From an uncultured Clostridia bacterium (GTDB lineage Bacteria; Bacillota; Clostridia; TANB77; CAG-508), in NCBI GenBank assembly GCA_934119935.1, contig CAKOSX010000003.1, positions 210,208 to 274,207 on the forward strand: a stretch of 64,000 bases of DNA. Reading direction: 5' to 3'. This document shows positions 53,880 through 63,931 of this stretch, piece after piece. Position 1 is the stretch's first letter, and each line of letters begins with the position of its first letter. The notes beneath the pieces are model-generated. The model searched no databases and was not told the origin of the DNA. It saw only the letters and a program-made list of their open reading frames with translations. The position numbers and the translations under genes are program-made.

Positions 53880-54350
53880 GTGCCAAGAAAAGGATTTATA
53901 GCAAAAAGAGATGTTTTACCAGATCCAATATATAATAGCAAAGTTGTTACAAAGTTAATAAACAATGTTATGTTAGATGGTAAAAAGACAGTTGCTCAAA
54001 CTATCGTTTATGATGCATTCGATATCATAAAAGAAAAAGAGCAAAAAGATCCACTAGAAGTATTTGAAGCAGCACTAAACAACGTAATGCCAGTTCTAGA
54101 AGTTAAAGCTAGAAGAATTGGTGGTGCTACATACCAAGTACCATTAGAGATTAGACCAGAAAGAAGACAAACATTAGGACTTAGATGGTTAGTTTCATAT
54201 GCTAGAAAGAGACATGAAAAAACTATGTCTGAAAAATTAGCAGGAGAAATAATGGATGCTGTAGCTGGAAACGGTGGAGCTTTCAAGAAGAAAGAAGATA
54301 TGCATAAGATGGCTGAAGCTAACAAGGCTTTCGCACATTATAAATTTTAA
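53880..54350 (+). CDS. rpsG: Ribosomal protein uS7
   Basis: 156 residues from GTG 53880 (AAGGAGGG upstream). Complete, with PRKGFIAKRDVLPDPIYNSK and GGATYQVPLEIRPERRQ. It initiates assembly of the 30S head. Confidence 0.98.
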   Translation: MPRKGFIAKRDVLPDPIYNSKVVTKLINNVMLDGKKTVAQTIVYDAFDIIKEKEQKDPLEVFEAALNNVMPVLEVKARRIGGATYQVPLEIRPERRQTLGLRWLVSYARKRHEKTMSEKLAGEIMDAVAGNGGAFKKKEDMHKMAEANKAFAHYKF

Positions 54351-54369
54351 TTAGAAAGGAAGAAAAAAT

Positions 54370-56460
54370 ATGGCCGGAGACGGAAGAGAATTTCCTTTAG
54401 AGAAAACAAGAAATATAGGAATAATGGCTCACATTGATGCAGGAAAGACAACAACAACAGAGAGAATACTTTTCTACACAGGAAGAACACACAAAATAGG
54501 TGAGGTTCATGATGGTGCTGCTACTATGGACTGGATGGCCCAAGAGCAAGAAAGAGGTATTACAATTACATCAGCTGCTACAACTTGCCACTGGTTAGGT
54601 AATAGAATAAACATTATCGATACCCCAGGACACGTTGACTTTACAGTTGAGGTTGAGAGATCTTTAAGAGTTCTTGACGGTGCTGTTCTAGTACTTGCTG
54701 CAAAAGGTGGAGTTCAACCACAATCTGAAACAGTTTGGAGACAAGCTGATAAATACATGGTACCAAGAATGGTATATGTAAACAAAATGGATATTACTGG
54801 TGCTGATTTCTATGGTTGTATAAACCAAATAAAAGAAAGATTAGGAGCTCATCCAGTTCCAATCCAATTGCCTATAGGTGCAGAAGACAATTTCAAAGGA
54901 ATTGTTGACTTAATAAAAATGAGAGCATTTATTCATAAAGATGATTTAGGAAAAGACATTGAAGAATGTGATATACCTGAAGATATGAAAGCAGATGCTG
55001 AAAAATATAGACAAGAAATGATTGAAGCAGCAGCAGAACAAGATGATGAATTAATGATGAAATATTTAGATGGTGAAGAACTATCCGAAGCTGAAATCAA
55101 ATCAGGATTAAGAAAAGGAACTTTATCAAATGCTCTAATTCTTATGACATGTGGTTCATCATACAAGAACAAAGGTGTTCAAGAATTATTAAATGCAATC
55201 GTTGACTACTTACCATCACCACTTGATATTCCAAACATCAAAGGTGTTGACGAAGATGGAAACGAAGTTGAAAGTAAGACTGATGACAACGCTCCATTTG
55301 CAGCATTAGCATTCAAAATAATGACAGATCCATATGTTGGAAAATTATGCTTCTTCAGAGTTTACTCTGGAACATGTACAACAGGAACTACTGTTTTAAA
55401 TGCTACAAAGGACAAGAAAGACAGAATAGGAAGAATCCTATTAATGCATGCAAATCATAGACAAGATATTGAAAAAGTTTATGCAGGAGATATTGCAGCA
55501 GCAGTTGGATTAAAAGATGTATCAACAGGTGATACATTATGTGATCCAGATCACCCAATTATACTTGAATCAATGGAATTCCCAGAGCCAGTTATCGATA
55601 TAGCTATCGAGCCAAAAGATAAGGCTAATGGAGAAAAAATGGGAATAGCTTTAGCAAAACTTGCTGAAGAAGACCCAACATTCAAAACATGGACAGACCA
55701 AGAATCTGGACAAACAATTATCGCTGGTATGGGTGAGCTTCACCTAGATATCATCGTAGACAGATTAAAGAGAGAGTTCAAAGTTGAATGTACAGTTGGT
55801 AAGCCACAAGTTTCTTACAAGGAAACAATCAGAAATAAAGTTAAAGTTCAAGGTAAGTTTGTTCGTCAATCTGGTGGACACGGACAATATGGTGATGTAT
55901 GGTTCGAAATGGAACCATTAGAGCCAGGTTCTGGAGTTCAATTCGAGAGCAAAATCGTTGGTGGTGCTGTTCCAAAGGAATACATCAAACCAATCGAAGA
56001 TGGATTAAGAGAATCTGCAATGAGTGGTATATTAGCTGGATACCCAGTTATAGACTTCAAAGCAACATTAGTTGATGGTTCTTACCATGAAGTTGACTCA
56101 TCTGAAATGGCATTCAAGATTGCTGCATCTATGGCTTTCAAAGAAGGATGTAAGCAAGCAAAATCTGTTATATTAGAGCCTATAATGAAGGTTGAAGTAA
56201 CTGTTCCTGAAGAATACATGGGAGATGTTATTGGAGACATTAACTCTAGACGTGGTAGAATGGAAGGAATGGAAGCTAGAAACGGTAACCAAATAATAAG
56301 AGGATTTATTCCACTTTCAGAAATGTTTGGTTATGCAACAGACTTACGTTCTAAGACACAAGGTAGAGGAACATATTCAATGGAACCAAGCCATTACGAA
56401 GAAGTTCCAAAGTCTGTATTAGAGCAAATAGTTGCTTCTAGATCTAAGAAAGCAGAATAA
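54370..56460 (+). CDS. fusA: Elongation factor G
   Basis: 696 residues. G1 AHIDAGKTT, G3 DTPGHVDF, G4 NKMD, and GHGQYGDV in domain IV. Full length and typical. It drives ribosome translocation. It lies 19 bp after rpsG. Confidence 0.98.
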   Translation: MAGDGREFPLEKTRNIGIMAHIDAGKTTTTERILFYTGRTHKIGEVHDGAATMDWMAQEQERGITITSAATTCHWLGNRINIIDTPGHVDFTVEVERSLRVLDGAVLVLAAKGGVQPQSETVWRQADKYMVPRMVYVNKMDITGADFYGCINQIKERLGAHPVPIQLPIGAEDNFKGIVDLIKMRAFIHKDDLGKDIEECDIPEDMKADAEKYRQEMIEAAAEQDDELMMKYLDGEELSEAEIKSGLRKGTLSNALILMTCGSSYKNKGVQELLNAIVDYLPSPLDIPNIKGVDEDGNEVESKTDDNAPFAALAFKIMTDPYVGKLCFFRVYSGTCTTGTTVLNATKDKKDRIGRILLMHANHRQDIEKVYAGDIAAAVGLKDVSTGDTLCDPDHPIILESMEFPEPVIDIAIEPKDKANGEKMGIALAKLAEEDPTFKTWTDQESGQTIIAGMGELHLDIIVDRLKREFKVECTVGKPQVSYKETIRNKVKVQGKFVRQSGGHGQYGDVWFEMEPLEPGSGVQFESKIVGGAVPKEYIKPIEDGLRESAMSGILAGYPVIDFKATLVDGSYHEVDSSEMAFKIAASMAFKEGCKQAKSVILEPIMKVEVTVPEEYMGDVIGDINSRRGRMEGMEARNGNQIIRGFIPLSEMFGYATDLRSKTQGRGTYSMEPSHYEEVPKSVLEQIVASRSKKAE

Positions 56461-56495
56461 TATACAAATATGTATATATTGTGAAAACAAAAATA

Positions 56496-56536
56496 ACACT
56501 TGCATTTTACTTGAAAATATAGTAAAATGCAGGTGT
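56496..56536 (+). promoter_or_regulatory. Hairpin between fusA and tuf
   Basis: Sixteen-base arms ACACTTGCATTTTACT and AGTAAAATGCAGGTGT (one G-T pair) with a 9-nt loop. No T-run follows, so read-through to tuf is likely. It may protect mRNA ends or act as a processing site. Confidence 0.5.
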
Positions 56537-56610
56537 GAAATAAGATATTAATTTTAAATATAAATAGTCATGAGCAAGACTCAGGACTAACTAAAAAGGA
56601 GGAAAATTAA

Positions 56611-57810
56611 ATGGCAAAGGAAAAATTTGTAAGAACAAAGCCACACGTAAACATTGGTACAATTGGTCACGTTGACCACGGTAAAACTACTACAACAGCA
56701 GCTATTACAAAATACTTAAGCTTATTAGGACAAGCTAAATACGAAGCATACGATCAAATCGATGGTGCTCCAGAAGAAAGAGCAAGAGGTATTACAATTA
56801 ATACTGCTCACGTTGAATATGAAACAGCAAACAGACACTATGCTCACGTTGACTGCCCAGGACACGCAGACTACGTAAAGAACATGATCACTGGTGCTGC
56901 TCAAATGGATGGTGCTATATTAGTTGTTTCTGCAGCTGATGGACCAATGCCTCAAACAAGAGAGCATATATTACTAGCTAGACAAGTTGGTGTTAAATAC
57001 ATCGTTGTTTACCTAAACAAATGTGATATGGTTGATGATCCAGAATTATTAGAATTAGTTGAAATGGAAGTTAGAGACCTATTATCAGAATATGGTTTCC
57101 CAGGAGACGAAATCCCAGTTATAAAAGGATCTTCATTAAAAGTACTAGAAAGTACATCAACAGATCCAAATGCACCAGAATATCAATGCATTAAAGAATT
57201 AATGGATGCAGTTGATACTTATATCCCAACACCAGCAAGACCAGTAGATAAGCCATTCTTAATGCCTATCGAAGACGTTATGACAATAACAGGTCGTGGA
57301 ACAGTTGTTACTGGTAGAGTTGAAAGAGGACAAGTTAAGATTCAAGACGAAGTTGAAATCGTTGGAATCAAACCTTCTACAAAAACTATCGTTACAGGTG
57401 TTGAAATGTTCAAGAAAACACTTGACCAAGCAGAAGCTGGAGACAACATCGGAGCATTATTAAGAGGTGTTCAAAGAACAGATGTTGAAAGAGGACAAGT
57501 TCTTGCAAAACCAGGATCTATACATCCACATACAAAATTCAAAGCACAAGTATACGTTTTAACTAAAGACGAAGGTGGACGTCATACTGCATTCTTCAAT
57601 GGATACAGACCACAATTCTACTTTAGAACAACAGACGTTACAGGTGTTATCGAACTAGAAGCTGGAACAGAAATGGTTATGCCAGGAGATCACGTAAACA
57701 TGACAATCGAACTTATTACTCCAATCGCTATCGAAAACGGATTAAACTTCGCTATTCGTGAAGGTGGAAGAACAGTTGGATCAGGAGTTGTTTCTGATAT
57801 ACTTGAATAA
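56611..57810 (+). CDS. tuf: Elongation factor Tu
   Basis: 399 residues. GHVDHGKTTTTAAI, DCPGHADYVKNM and NKCD are the GTPase motifs. AAGGAGGAA upstream. Full length. Confidence 0.98.
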   Translation: MAKEKFVRTKPHVNIGTIGHVDHGKTTTTAAITKYLSLLGQAKYEAYDQIDGAPEERARGITINTAHVEYETANRHYAHVDCPGHADYVKNMITGAAQMDGAILVVSAADGPMPQTREHILLARQVGVKYIVVYLNKCDMVDDPELLELVEMEVRDLLSEYGFPGDEIPVIKGSSLKVLESTSTDPNAPEYQCIKELMDAVDTYIPTPARPVDKPFLMPIEDVMTITGRGTVVTGRVERGQVKIQDEVEIVGIKPSTKTIVTGVEMFKKTLDQAEAGDNIGALLRGVQRTDVERGQVLAKPGSIHPHTKFKAQVYVLTKDEGGRHTAFFNGYRPQFYFRTTDVTGVIELEAGTEMVMPGDHVNMTIELITPIAIENGLNFAIREGGRTVGSGVVSDILE

Positions 57811-57850
57811 TCTATGAATATTTAGAGAATAAATAATCATTATATTAATG

Positions 57851-57880
57851 AGAGAGGGGGCAATAGTCCTCTCTTAAATT
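57851..57880 (+). terminator. Terminator of the str operon
   Basis: AGAGAGG (57851-57857) pairs with CCTCTCT (57868-57874), followed by TAAATTTT. Confidence 0.7.
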
Positions 57881-57903
57881 TTATAAAAAATTAAAAAAAC
57901 ATA

Positions 57904-57932
57904 TTGACTGATGATACTAAATATGATATCAT
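57904..57932 (+). promoter_or_regulatory. hicAB promoter with palindrome
   Basis: TTGACT (57904-57909), 17 bp, TATCAT (57927-57932). ATGATATCAT (57923-57932) is a perfect palindrome covering the -10 box, a fitting site for HicB autorepression. Inference. Confidence 0.45.
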
Positions 57933-57984
57933 AAAAGAGTCTTCTTGAGACAGGCAGATATTTCCGATGAAAGGAGGAATATAT

Positions 57985-58214
57985 ATGCCGGACATTCAGA
58001 AAACAATACAGAAGATGAAAAGACAGCCAAATGGCATTAGATTTCAAGAATTGGCAAAAGTATTAGAATATAATGGATACATAATGAAATCTAAGAAACG
58101 GAACATCACACAGGCAATTTATGAACTCAAAACGGAGACGTTATCACAATAAAAGAAGAAAATCCATTAAAAGCTGTATATGTGAAAGATGTACTTAGAA
58201 GAATAGGTGAATAA
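57985..58214 (+). pseudogene. hicA: HicA-like toxin, frame-disrupted
   Basis: The first frame (ATG 57985, AAAGGAGG upstream) gives MKRQPNGIRFQELAKVLEYN, the HicA N-terminus. It then drifts and stops at 58152. Another frame continues NGDVITIKEENPLKAVYVKD and ends at 58214, a typical HicA C-terminus. One added A in CTCAAAACGG (about 58126-58135) would join them as LKNGDVIT. The middle part, where GSHH is expected, reads KKRNITQ in one frame and TEHHTG in another, so a second pair of shifts is possible. The toxin is probably inactive, or the sequence has errors. Confidence 0.65.
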
Positions 58215-58273
58215 ATAGCCTATTCTCTGAGTATACTTATAGATAGTAAAAGGAATTTAGGAGGTGCCCTTTT

Positions 58274-58621
58274 ATGATGAATGTTAAATATTATATGGAT
58301 TTACCATATAACTATATTGTGCAACCAATATGTGACGAAAGCGGAAAATATTTTTATGCAAAGGTATTAGAACTAGACGGTTGCCAGAGTACAGGAGATA
58401 CTTTTGAAGAAGCATATAAAAGTTTAAGAGAAGCAATGGAAGGATGGATAGAAGCTAAGTTAGAAGGAGGCTTTGAAATTCCACTTCCAATAGGCTATGA
58501 ACAATTTAGTGGAAAATTTATTGTAAGAATACCTAAATCACTACATTACAAATTATCTGTTGAAGCAGAACAAGAAGGTGTGTCATTGAACCAATATGCA
58601 TTATATAAATTAAGTCATTAA
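58274..58621 (+). CDS. hicB: HicB-like antitoxin
   Basis: 115 residues. The N-terminal HicB fold has LELDGCQSTGDTFEEAYKSL, followed by EAMEGWIEAKLEGG. The C-terminal ribbon-helix-helix reads GKFIVRIPKSLHYKLSVEAE, then GVSLNQYALYKL. It would bind HicA and repress the operon. Intact, unlike hicA. A terminator follows. Confidence 0.88.
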   Translation: MMNVKYYMDLPYNYIVQPICDESGKYFYAKVLELDGCQSTGDTFEEAYKSLREAMEGWIEAKLEGGFEIPLPIGYEQFSGKFIVRIPKSLHYKLSVEAEQEGVSLNQYALYKLSH

Positions 58622-58651
58622 ACTTTCACATATATAGCTTATTAAATAGAT

Positions 58652-58705
58652 ACCTACAGAATAAAAAGAAAATTATTATCTTTTTTACTGTGGGTGTTTT
58701 TTATT
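58652..58705 (+). terminator. Terminator after hicB
   Basis: ACCTACAG plus AATAAAAAGA pairs loosely with TCTTTTTTA plus CTGTGGGT, followed by GTTTTTTA. Confidence 0.6.
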
Positions 58706-58770
58706 TTATCACAAACGGAGTATCATTAAAGAACATCACCAACATATATATGAAAAATTACCAAATTAAA

Positions 58771-58799
58771 TTGACTTTTGACCGATTTAAGTATATACT
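58771..58799 (+). promoter_or_regulatory. Promoter of the NlpC/P60 gene
   Basis: TTGACT (58771-58776), 17 bp, TATACT (58794-58799); start codon 74 bp downstream. Confidence 0.65.
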
Positions 58800-58872
58800 T
58801 TAAGCGTAAATACTAAAGAAACAGAGGATGAACTAATCAGATTTATAACTTACGAAAGGAAAGCTAATAAAT

Positions 58873-60237
58873 ATGAAAAAAACAACAATATCAAGCATAA
58901 TAATAGCAATATCAATGATAGTATTCACAACTAAGGTACAGGCTGCTACAGGGAAAGTAACAACAGAAACTTTGAATTTAAGAAGCAAGGCTTCAACTGA
59001 TTCATCGGTGGTAAAGTTACTTAACATGGATGATGAATTAGAAATTTTATCAGAAGAAGGAAATTGGTATAAAGTTAAGGTTGGAGAAAACGAGGGTTAT
59101 GTTAGTAAAGACTATGTAAAAGTTGATAAAACATCAACAGGAACGACAACAACTACTACAACCAACAATTCTGGTTCGAATACAACAGGCGGATCTACAG
59201 AAAGTACAAATACAAATGCAAAACCAACTACATCAAATACTGTAACACCAAATTCTACTCTAAAACTTGAAAAAGATGTTACAATAAAAATATTACCATT
59301 AATAAATGCGAATAATCTTGGAACAGCAAAAGCTGGAGATGAAGTTACTGTTATTACAACAGCTAACAATTGGATTTTTATAGAAACAAGCGAAATTGCT
59401 GGGTGGATAGTAAAAGATTCAAGTGTTGGAAAAGTTACGAGTTCAGAAGATAAAAATACTGGCTCAAACACAGATAATAATTCAGATACAAGCAATAGTG
59501 ATGATAAGGATGAAGAACCAACTGATACAAAAACTAATACGGATAATAATGACGATACTACTTCATCAGATACAAATTATACTAAAACAACAAAATACAT
59601 AAATGCTTCGTCAGTGTATGTTAGAAAAGAACCTTCAACAAGTGCTGAAATAGTAACGACTTTAATTAGAAACACTGATGTTACAGTTGTTGGAGAATCA
59701 GGAGATTGGTACAAGGTTACATATAAAGATTACAGTGGATATATTTACAAAGAATTATTATCAGATAAGAAAACAGAAGAAACAAATAGAAGTAGCGCTA
59801 ATAGAGAAAGCGCTACAACTGTTTCAAGTGTAACTACTGAAACTACTACAGAAGAAACTTCAAAGGGACAAGAGATTGTAGAATATGCAAAACAATATTT
59901 AGGATGTCCATATGTTTATGGAGGTTCGGGGGATAAATCTTTTGACTGTTCTGGATTTACAATGTATGTATACAAGAAATTTGGATATACATTAAGCCAT
60001 TCTGCAATAGCTCAATCTAAAGTTGGAACATATATTGCAAAAGAAGATTTACAAGCTGGGGACTTGGTTTTCTTCTTAGACTATGAAACAATGGATGGCA
60101 TAGGACATTGCGGAATATATATTGGAAATGGCGAATTTATACATGCGTCTTCTGGAAGTGGATATTGTGTAAAAATATCAAACTTATTAACAGGAAGCTA
60201 TAATAAAAGATATGCTACAGCGAGAAGATTAATATAA
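58873..60237 (+). CDS. Secreted SH3-domain NlpC/P60 endopeptidase
   Basis: 454 residues. Signal peptide (about 1-24, ending VQA-AT). Three bacterial SH3 domains (about 27-77, 130-185, 235-293) are separated by Thr/Asn/Asp-rich linkers. The C-terminal NlpC/P60 domain has DCSGF (Cys359), GHCGIY (His412) and FIHASS (His424). It cuts stem peptides in the wall. Wall binding through SH3 is known in the family. AGGAAAG upstream. Confidence 0.93.
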   Translation: MKKTTISSIIIAISMIVFTTKVQAATGKVTTETLNLRSKASTDSSVVKLLNMDDELEILSEEGNWYKVKVGENEGYVSKDYVKVDKTSTGTTTTTTTNNSGSNTTGGSTESTNTNAKPTTSNTVTPNSTLKLEKDVTIKILPLINANNLGTAKAGDEVTVITTANNWIFIETSEIAGWIVKDSSVGKVTSSEDKNTGSNTDNNSDTSNSDDKDEEPTDTKTNTDNNDDTTSSDTNYTKTTKYINASSVYVRKEPSTSAEIVTTLIRNTDVTVVGESGDWYKVTYKDYSGYIYKELLSDKKTEETNRSSANRESATTVSSVTTETTTEETSKGQEIVEYAKQYLGCPYVYGGSGDKSFDCSGFTMYVYKKFGYTLSHSAIAQSKVGTYIAKEDLQAGDLVFFLDYETMDGIGHCGIYIGNGEFIHASSGSGYCVKISNLLTGSYNKRYATARRLI

Positions 60238-60327
60238 AGTTTGTATTCTAAAAACATGACAAAATGATATAAAAAATTAATATAGAGTTTTATAAATAAT
60301 ATAGGGCAATTTAAAAGGAGAATGTTA

Positions 60328-62625
60328 GTGAAAAGACCACTTTTAATTGTTACTATATCGTACATATTAGGAATAATTATAGGGGTATACTTTAAGCAAA
60401 GTATACTCTTAATTTTGCTTGCAGGAATTACTGGAATTGTATTTTGGAAAATAATAAAAAAGAAAAAAATTATAATTATTGCAGTATGTATTGTACCATG
60501 CTTATTGTCATGCCTACAGATAAATAATTTAAATAATAAATACAATAAAATGTATAAATTAGACGATGAAAACATTGAAATAACTGGAATAGTGTGCAGT
60601 CAAATAAAGGAGACTGATTATAAGTATTCTACTAATATTAAGCTAGAAAATAAATTAAAATTAACAGTCTATATAGATAAAAAAGAAGATGTTTCAAAAT
60701 TGGAATATGGCAATAAAATATCTGTTATAGGAACATATAAAAAGCCGACAGAACGAAGAAATTATAAAGGCTATGATTATATGAAATATTTAAAGACTAA
60801 AAAGATATGTGGTTCATTAATAGTAGACGGAGAAGTGAAGCTGATTAAAACAAAAAATATCAATCCAATATTTACAATAATAAATAAATTATCAATAATT
60901 TTTAAGCAGAATCTGAAAAAGCTGTTACCAAAACAAGAAGCAGAACTCGAACAGGGAATTTTATTAGGAGACACGTCTGATATAGAAAGTGATATAAAAG
61001 ATGATTTTAGAGAGTGTAATTTATCGCACATGCTAGCAGTATCTGGAGCTCATTTATCTTATCTAGTGTTAGGAATAAATACTGTTTTAAGCAAAAAGGC
61101 ATTTGGAATTCGAAGAAGAAAAATTTTATCTATAATATTTATATTAATTTTTATGGTTATTGTTAATATGAGCCCATCGGTTGTAAGAGCTGGAATATCA
61201 ACTATTATAGCAATATTTGCAACTTTAATTTACAGAAAACAAGATACATATACAACAATTTCAATTGCTTTGTTATTAACATTATTAAATAATCCATTTG
61301 CAATTTTTGATGTTGGATTACAGCTGTCATATCTTGCAACTTTAAGCATAATAGTTTTTTATTCTAAATTCACCCAAAAACAGTTTAATAACAAAGTAAA
61401 AAAGTATTTATATGAGAGTGCGATGCTTACTTTTAGTGCCAACATTTTAATTCTTCCAATTACAATCTATGAATTTAACACAATTCCAATAAACTCAGTA
61501 ATATCAAATTTATTAGCTGGTCCATTGCTTGGAATATGCATAATATTAGGCATGTTTACAGTAATTATTTCAATAATTCTTTTTCCAGTATCAAAATTAA
61601 TAGCATTTCCATTGCAAATTATTTTGAAAATTCTAATAAAAATAATAGAACTAATTTCTAAAATCCCATTTGGAAATTATACTGTAAAGACTCCATGGTT
61701 CATAGTAGTGTTTTTAACTTATGTAATAATTGCCACATTAATACATAGCAAAAAGAGAATTACTAAAATTTTAACTATGGTTACTTTAATAATATTTGTT
61801 GTTATGCAGGTTTGTACTTTTATAAATATTGATGGAAAACTAAAAATCTATTTTATAGATGTCGGCCAAGGAGACAGCATGCTTCTAAGAACTGTAAGAG
61901 GAAAGAATATTCTAATTGATGGTGGTGGAAGCAAGGATCCAGATTATGATATAGGAGAAAAAATTTTAGTACCATATTTATTAGATAGAAGAATAAAAAC
62001 ATTGGATTATGTAATTATATCACACTTTGACGAAGACCACGCAACAGGAGTTGCCCAAATATTAGGAAAGATAGATGTATCAAGCATTATACTAACTAGA
62101 CAACTTGAAGAAAATGATATTTATAGGCATATTTTATCTATTGCAAAAGAAAAAAAGATAAAACTAATTTATGTGAAAGAAGGTGATGTATTAAAAATTG
62201 GTGGTATAAAAATATCAATTATACACCCAGAAAACAAACTAATGATAAATAATCCAATGAATAATAATTCAATAGTGTGTAAGGTAGAATATAATTCTTT
62301 TTCAATGCTATTAACAGGAGACATTGAAATGGAAGCTGAAGAACTTATATTAAGAAAAAATATAAACTTAAAAGCAGATGTATTAAAAGTAGCACATCAC
62401 GGCTCTAAAACTTCTACTACTGGAGAATTTTTAAAAGCAATAAATCCTAAAGTTGCTTTGATAGGAGTTGGAAAAAATAATAATTTTGGACATCCAAGCA
62501 ATGAAGTAATACAAAGGCTAAAAGAGAATGGAACAAGAATATACAGAACAGATGAAAATGGGGAGATAAGCATTACAGTAAATAAAAAAGGCAGAATAAT
62601 AAAAATACAGAGATGTATTACATAG
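60328..62625 (+). CDS. comEC: ComEC/Rec2 DNA-uptake channel
   Basis: 765 residues from GTG 60328 (7 nt after AAAAGGAG; ATG 60322 touches the site). N-terminal helices and an OB-like domain are followed by the Competence domain (SHMLAVSGAHLSYLV, then MSPSVVRAGI). The metallo-beta-lactamase domain has HFDEDHATG (from H566) and AHHGSKTST. It forms the membrane channel for transforming DNA. The three domains are in normal order. Other com genes are not in this window. Confidence 0.95.
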   Translation: MKRPLLIVTISYILGIIIGVYFKQSILLILLAGITGIVFWKIIKKKKIIIIAVCIVPCLLSCLQINNLNNKYNKMYKLDDENIEITGIVCSQIKETDYKYSTNIKLENKLKLTVYIDKKEDVSKLEYGNKISVIGTYKKPTERRNYKGYDYMKYLKTKKICGSLIVDGEVKLIKTKNINPIFTIINKLSIIFKQNLKKLLPKQEAELEQGILLGDTSDIESDIKDDFRECNLSHMLAVSGAHLSYLVLGINTVLSKKAFGIRRRKILSIIFILIFMVIVNMSPSVVRAGISTIIAIFATLIYRKQDTYTTISIALLLTLLNNPFAIFDVGLQLSYLATLSIIVFYSKFTQKQFNNKVKKYLYESAMLTFSANILILPITIYEFNTIPINSVISNLLAGPLLGICIILGMFTVIISIILFPVSKLIAFPLQIILKILIKIIELISKIPFGNYTVKTPWFIVVFLTYVIIATLIHSKKRITKILTMVTLIIFVVMQVCTFINIDGKLKIYFIDVGQGDSMLLRTVRGKNILIDGGGSKDPDYDIGEKILVPYLLDRRIKTLDYVIISHFDEDHATGVAQILGKIDVSSIILTRQLEENDIYRHILSIAKEKKIKLIYVKEGDVLKIGGIKISIIHPENKLMINNPMNNNSIVCKVEYNSFSMLLTGDIEMEAEELILRKNINLKADVLKVAHHGSKTSTTGEFLKAINPKVALIGVGKNNNFGHPSNEVIQRLKENGTRIYRTDENGEISITVNKKGRIIKIQRCIT

Positions 62626-62630
62626 AACAG

Positions 62631-62667
62631 AGCGAATTGATTAGAAATAATTAGTTCGCTATATTTT
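62631..62667 (+). terminator. Terminator of comEC
   Basis: AGCGAATTGATT pairs with AATTAGTTCGCT, tail ATATTTTT. Confidence 0.7.
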
Positions 62668-62697
62668 TATGCCAAAATTTAAAAGGAGGAAATGAAA

Positions 62698-63393
62698 ATG
62701 AATGTAAATGTAAAATTTGTAACAGATGATAAATGCTGTGCTTATAGCAAGTACGGAATAAAGATTATTGATAATGAAAAATTTATAAAACCTGTAAAGG
62801 GAGCAAGGAAAGAAAAAATTGACCTAGTAAAATATATAGACAATGAAATGCTGGATATATTAAATATTGGTAAGAAAGTGTATTTTAAAGAGAAAATAAA
62901 TGACAGAGAGATATTAGATTATGCAGACAAATATGGAATGTTTGGACTTATATTAGAACAAATACTAGAAGATACAAAACCAAATTCAAAGTTTGATGTA
63001 AGAGGAATGACAATATTTTCAAAGGAATATGTAGAATCATTTGAACTAATACGATTATATGCAGGAAAGCTATATGAATTCTTATATAATATTGATAAAA
63101 AAAGCGATAGAATAAGAGTTCCTGCAATTCTAACAGATAGGAATACAGAGATAAACTTTGTATTCAACATCGAGAATGATGTGACAGTAAAGGTTATAAG
63201 TTTGAAACAAGCGATAGACCTATATTTTACACTTCAAATTTCAAAGCCTGTAAGAACATTGAAAATATGCAAGTATTGTAATAAAGCTTTCTTTGCAAAT
63301 AATATAAAAGCAAATTATTGCTGTCATAGTTGTAAGAATAAAGCCAATGTTTACAAATGCAGAGCAAAAGCAAGAAATGGAGGTGTAGAATAA
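62698..63393 (+). CDS. Protein with C-terminal CGNR-like zinc finger
   Basis: 231 residues from ATG 62698, 8 nt after AGGAGG. The first 180 residues are not recognised. The end holds C-x-x-C (KICKYCNKAFFANN), then CCHSC and a basic tail. This is the four-cysteine pattern of the CGNR/DUF6076-type finger. Such proteins are common in mobile regions of Clostridia. It overlaps the next gene at TAATG, so the two are coupled. Confidence 0.65.
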   Translation: MNVNVKFVTDDKCCAYSKYGIKIIDNEKFIKPVKGARKEKIDLVKYIDNEMLDILNIGKKVYFKEKINDREILDYADKYGMFGLILEQILEDTKPNSKFDVRGMTIFSKEYVESFELIRLYAGKLYEFLYNIDKKSDRIRVPAILTDRNTEINFVFNIENDVTVKVISLKQAIDLYFTLQISKPVRTLKICKYCNKAFFANNIKANYCCHSCKNKANVYKCRAKARNGGVE

Positions 63394-63683
63394 TGAACAC
63401 ATCTGAAAGCATAGAATTTTTAAATAATATGAAAAAAGGACAATTTTGCACAGTGTATATTCCACTAATAAATGAAGAAACTATACCTATAACAGTAATG
63501 TATATGGGAAAAGATAGAGAAGGTAGATATAGATTTATGGACACTGGAAAATTTGTATTGCCACAAAAACTTATAGAACAGAAAGCAATAAAGGTAGATA
63601 AAGAATATAATGAGAATATAGCAAAGAAAATATATTATAAGTTTAAAAAATTACAGCAATTAAGAAAACAACAAGAAAGATAA
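63393..63683 (+). CDS. Hypothetical protein coupled to the zinc-finger gene
   Basis: 96 residues from ATG 63393 (GGAGGTG upstream). The first half is likely a beta barrel-like fold (CTVYIPLINEETIPITVMYM), and the second half is a lysine-rich helix. Not recognised. Start overlaps the previous stop. Confidence 0.65.
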   Translation: MNTSESIEFLNNMKKGQFCTVYIPLINEETIPITVMYMGKDREGRYRFMDTGKFVLPQKLIEQKAIKVDKEYNENIAKKIYYKFKKLQQLRKQQER

Positions 63684-63750
63684 TTTCATATTTGCAATTT
63701 TTAAACATATCTGCTACAATACAATAAATAAGTGAAAGGAGATGCTTTCA

Positions 63751-63903
63751 ATGAAAAGAAGAGTATTTAAAAAGGTAAAACTTACCCAGAAAGAATCTAA
63801 CTTATTATTAAAAATTGTATTAGAAGAAAGAAATAGACTACTAAAAAATGGAGAATATACGGACATCGCAGATGATTTTATAATAAAAAATTATAAAAAA
63901 TAA
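63751..63903 (+). CDS. 50-residue basic protein
   Basis: It reads MKRRVFKKVKLTQKESNLLL and ends DDFIIKNYKK. ATG 63751 has GAAAGGAGATG upstream. Helical and basic; it may bind DNA or RNA. It lies 47 bp before an IS end, and no family is recognised. Confidence 0.6.
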   Translation: MKRRVFKKVKLTQKESNLLLKIVLEERNRLLKNGEYTDIADDFIIKNYKK

Positions 63904-63931
63904 TATTAAAAGAACTGTTTTATATTGAAGT

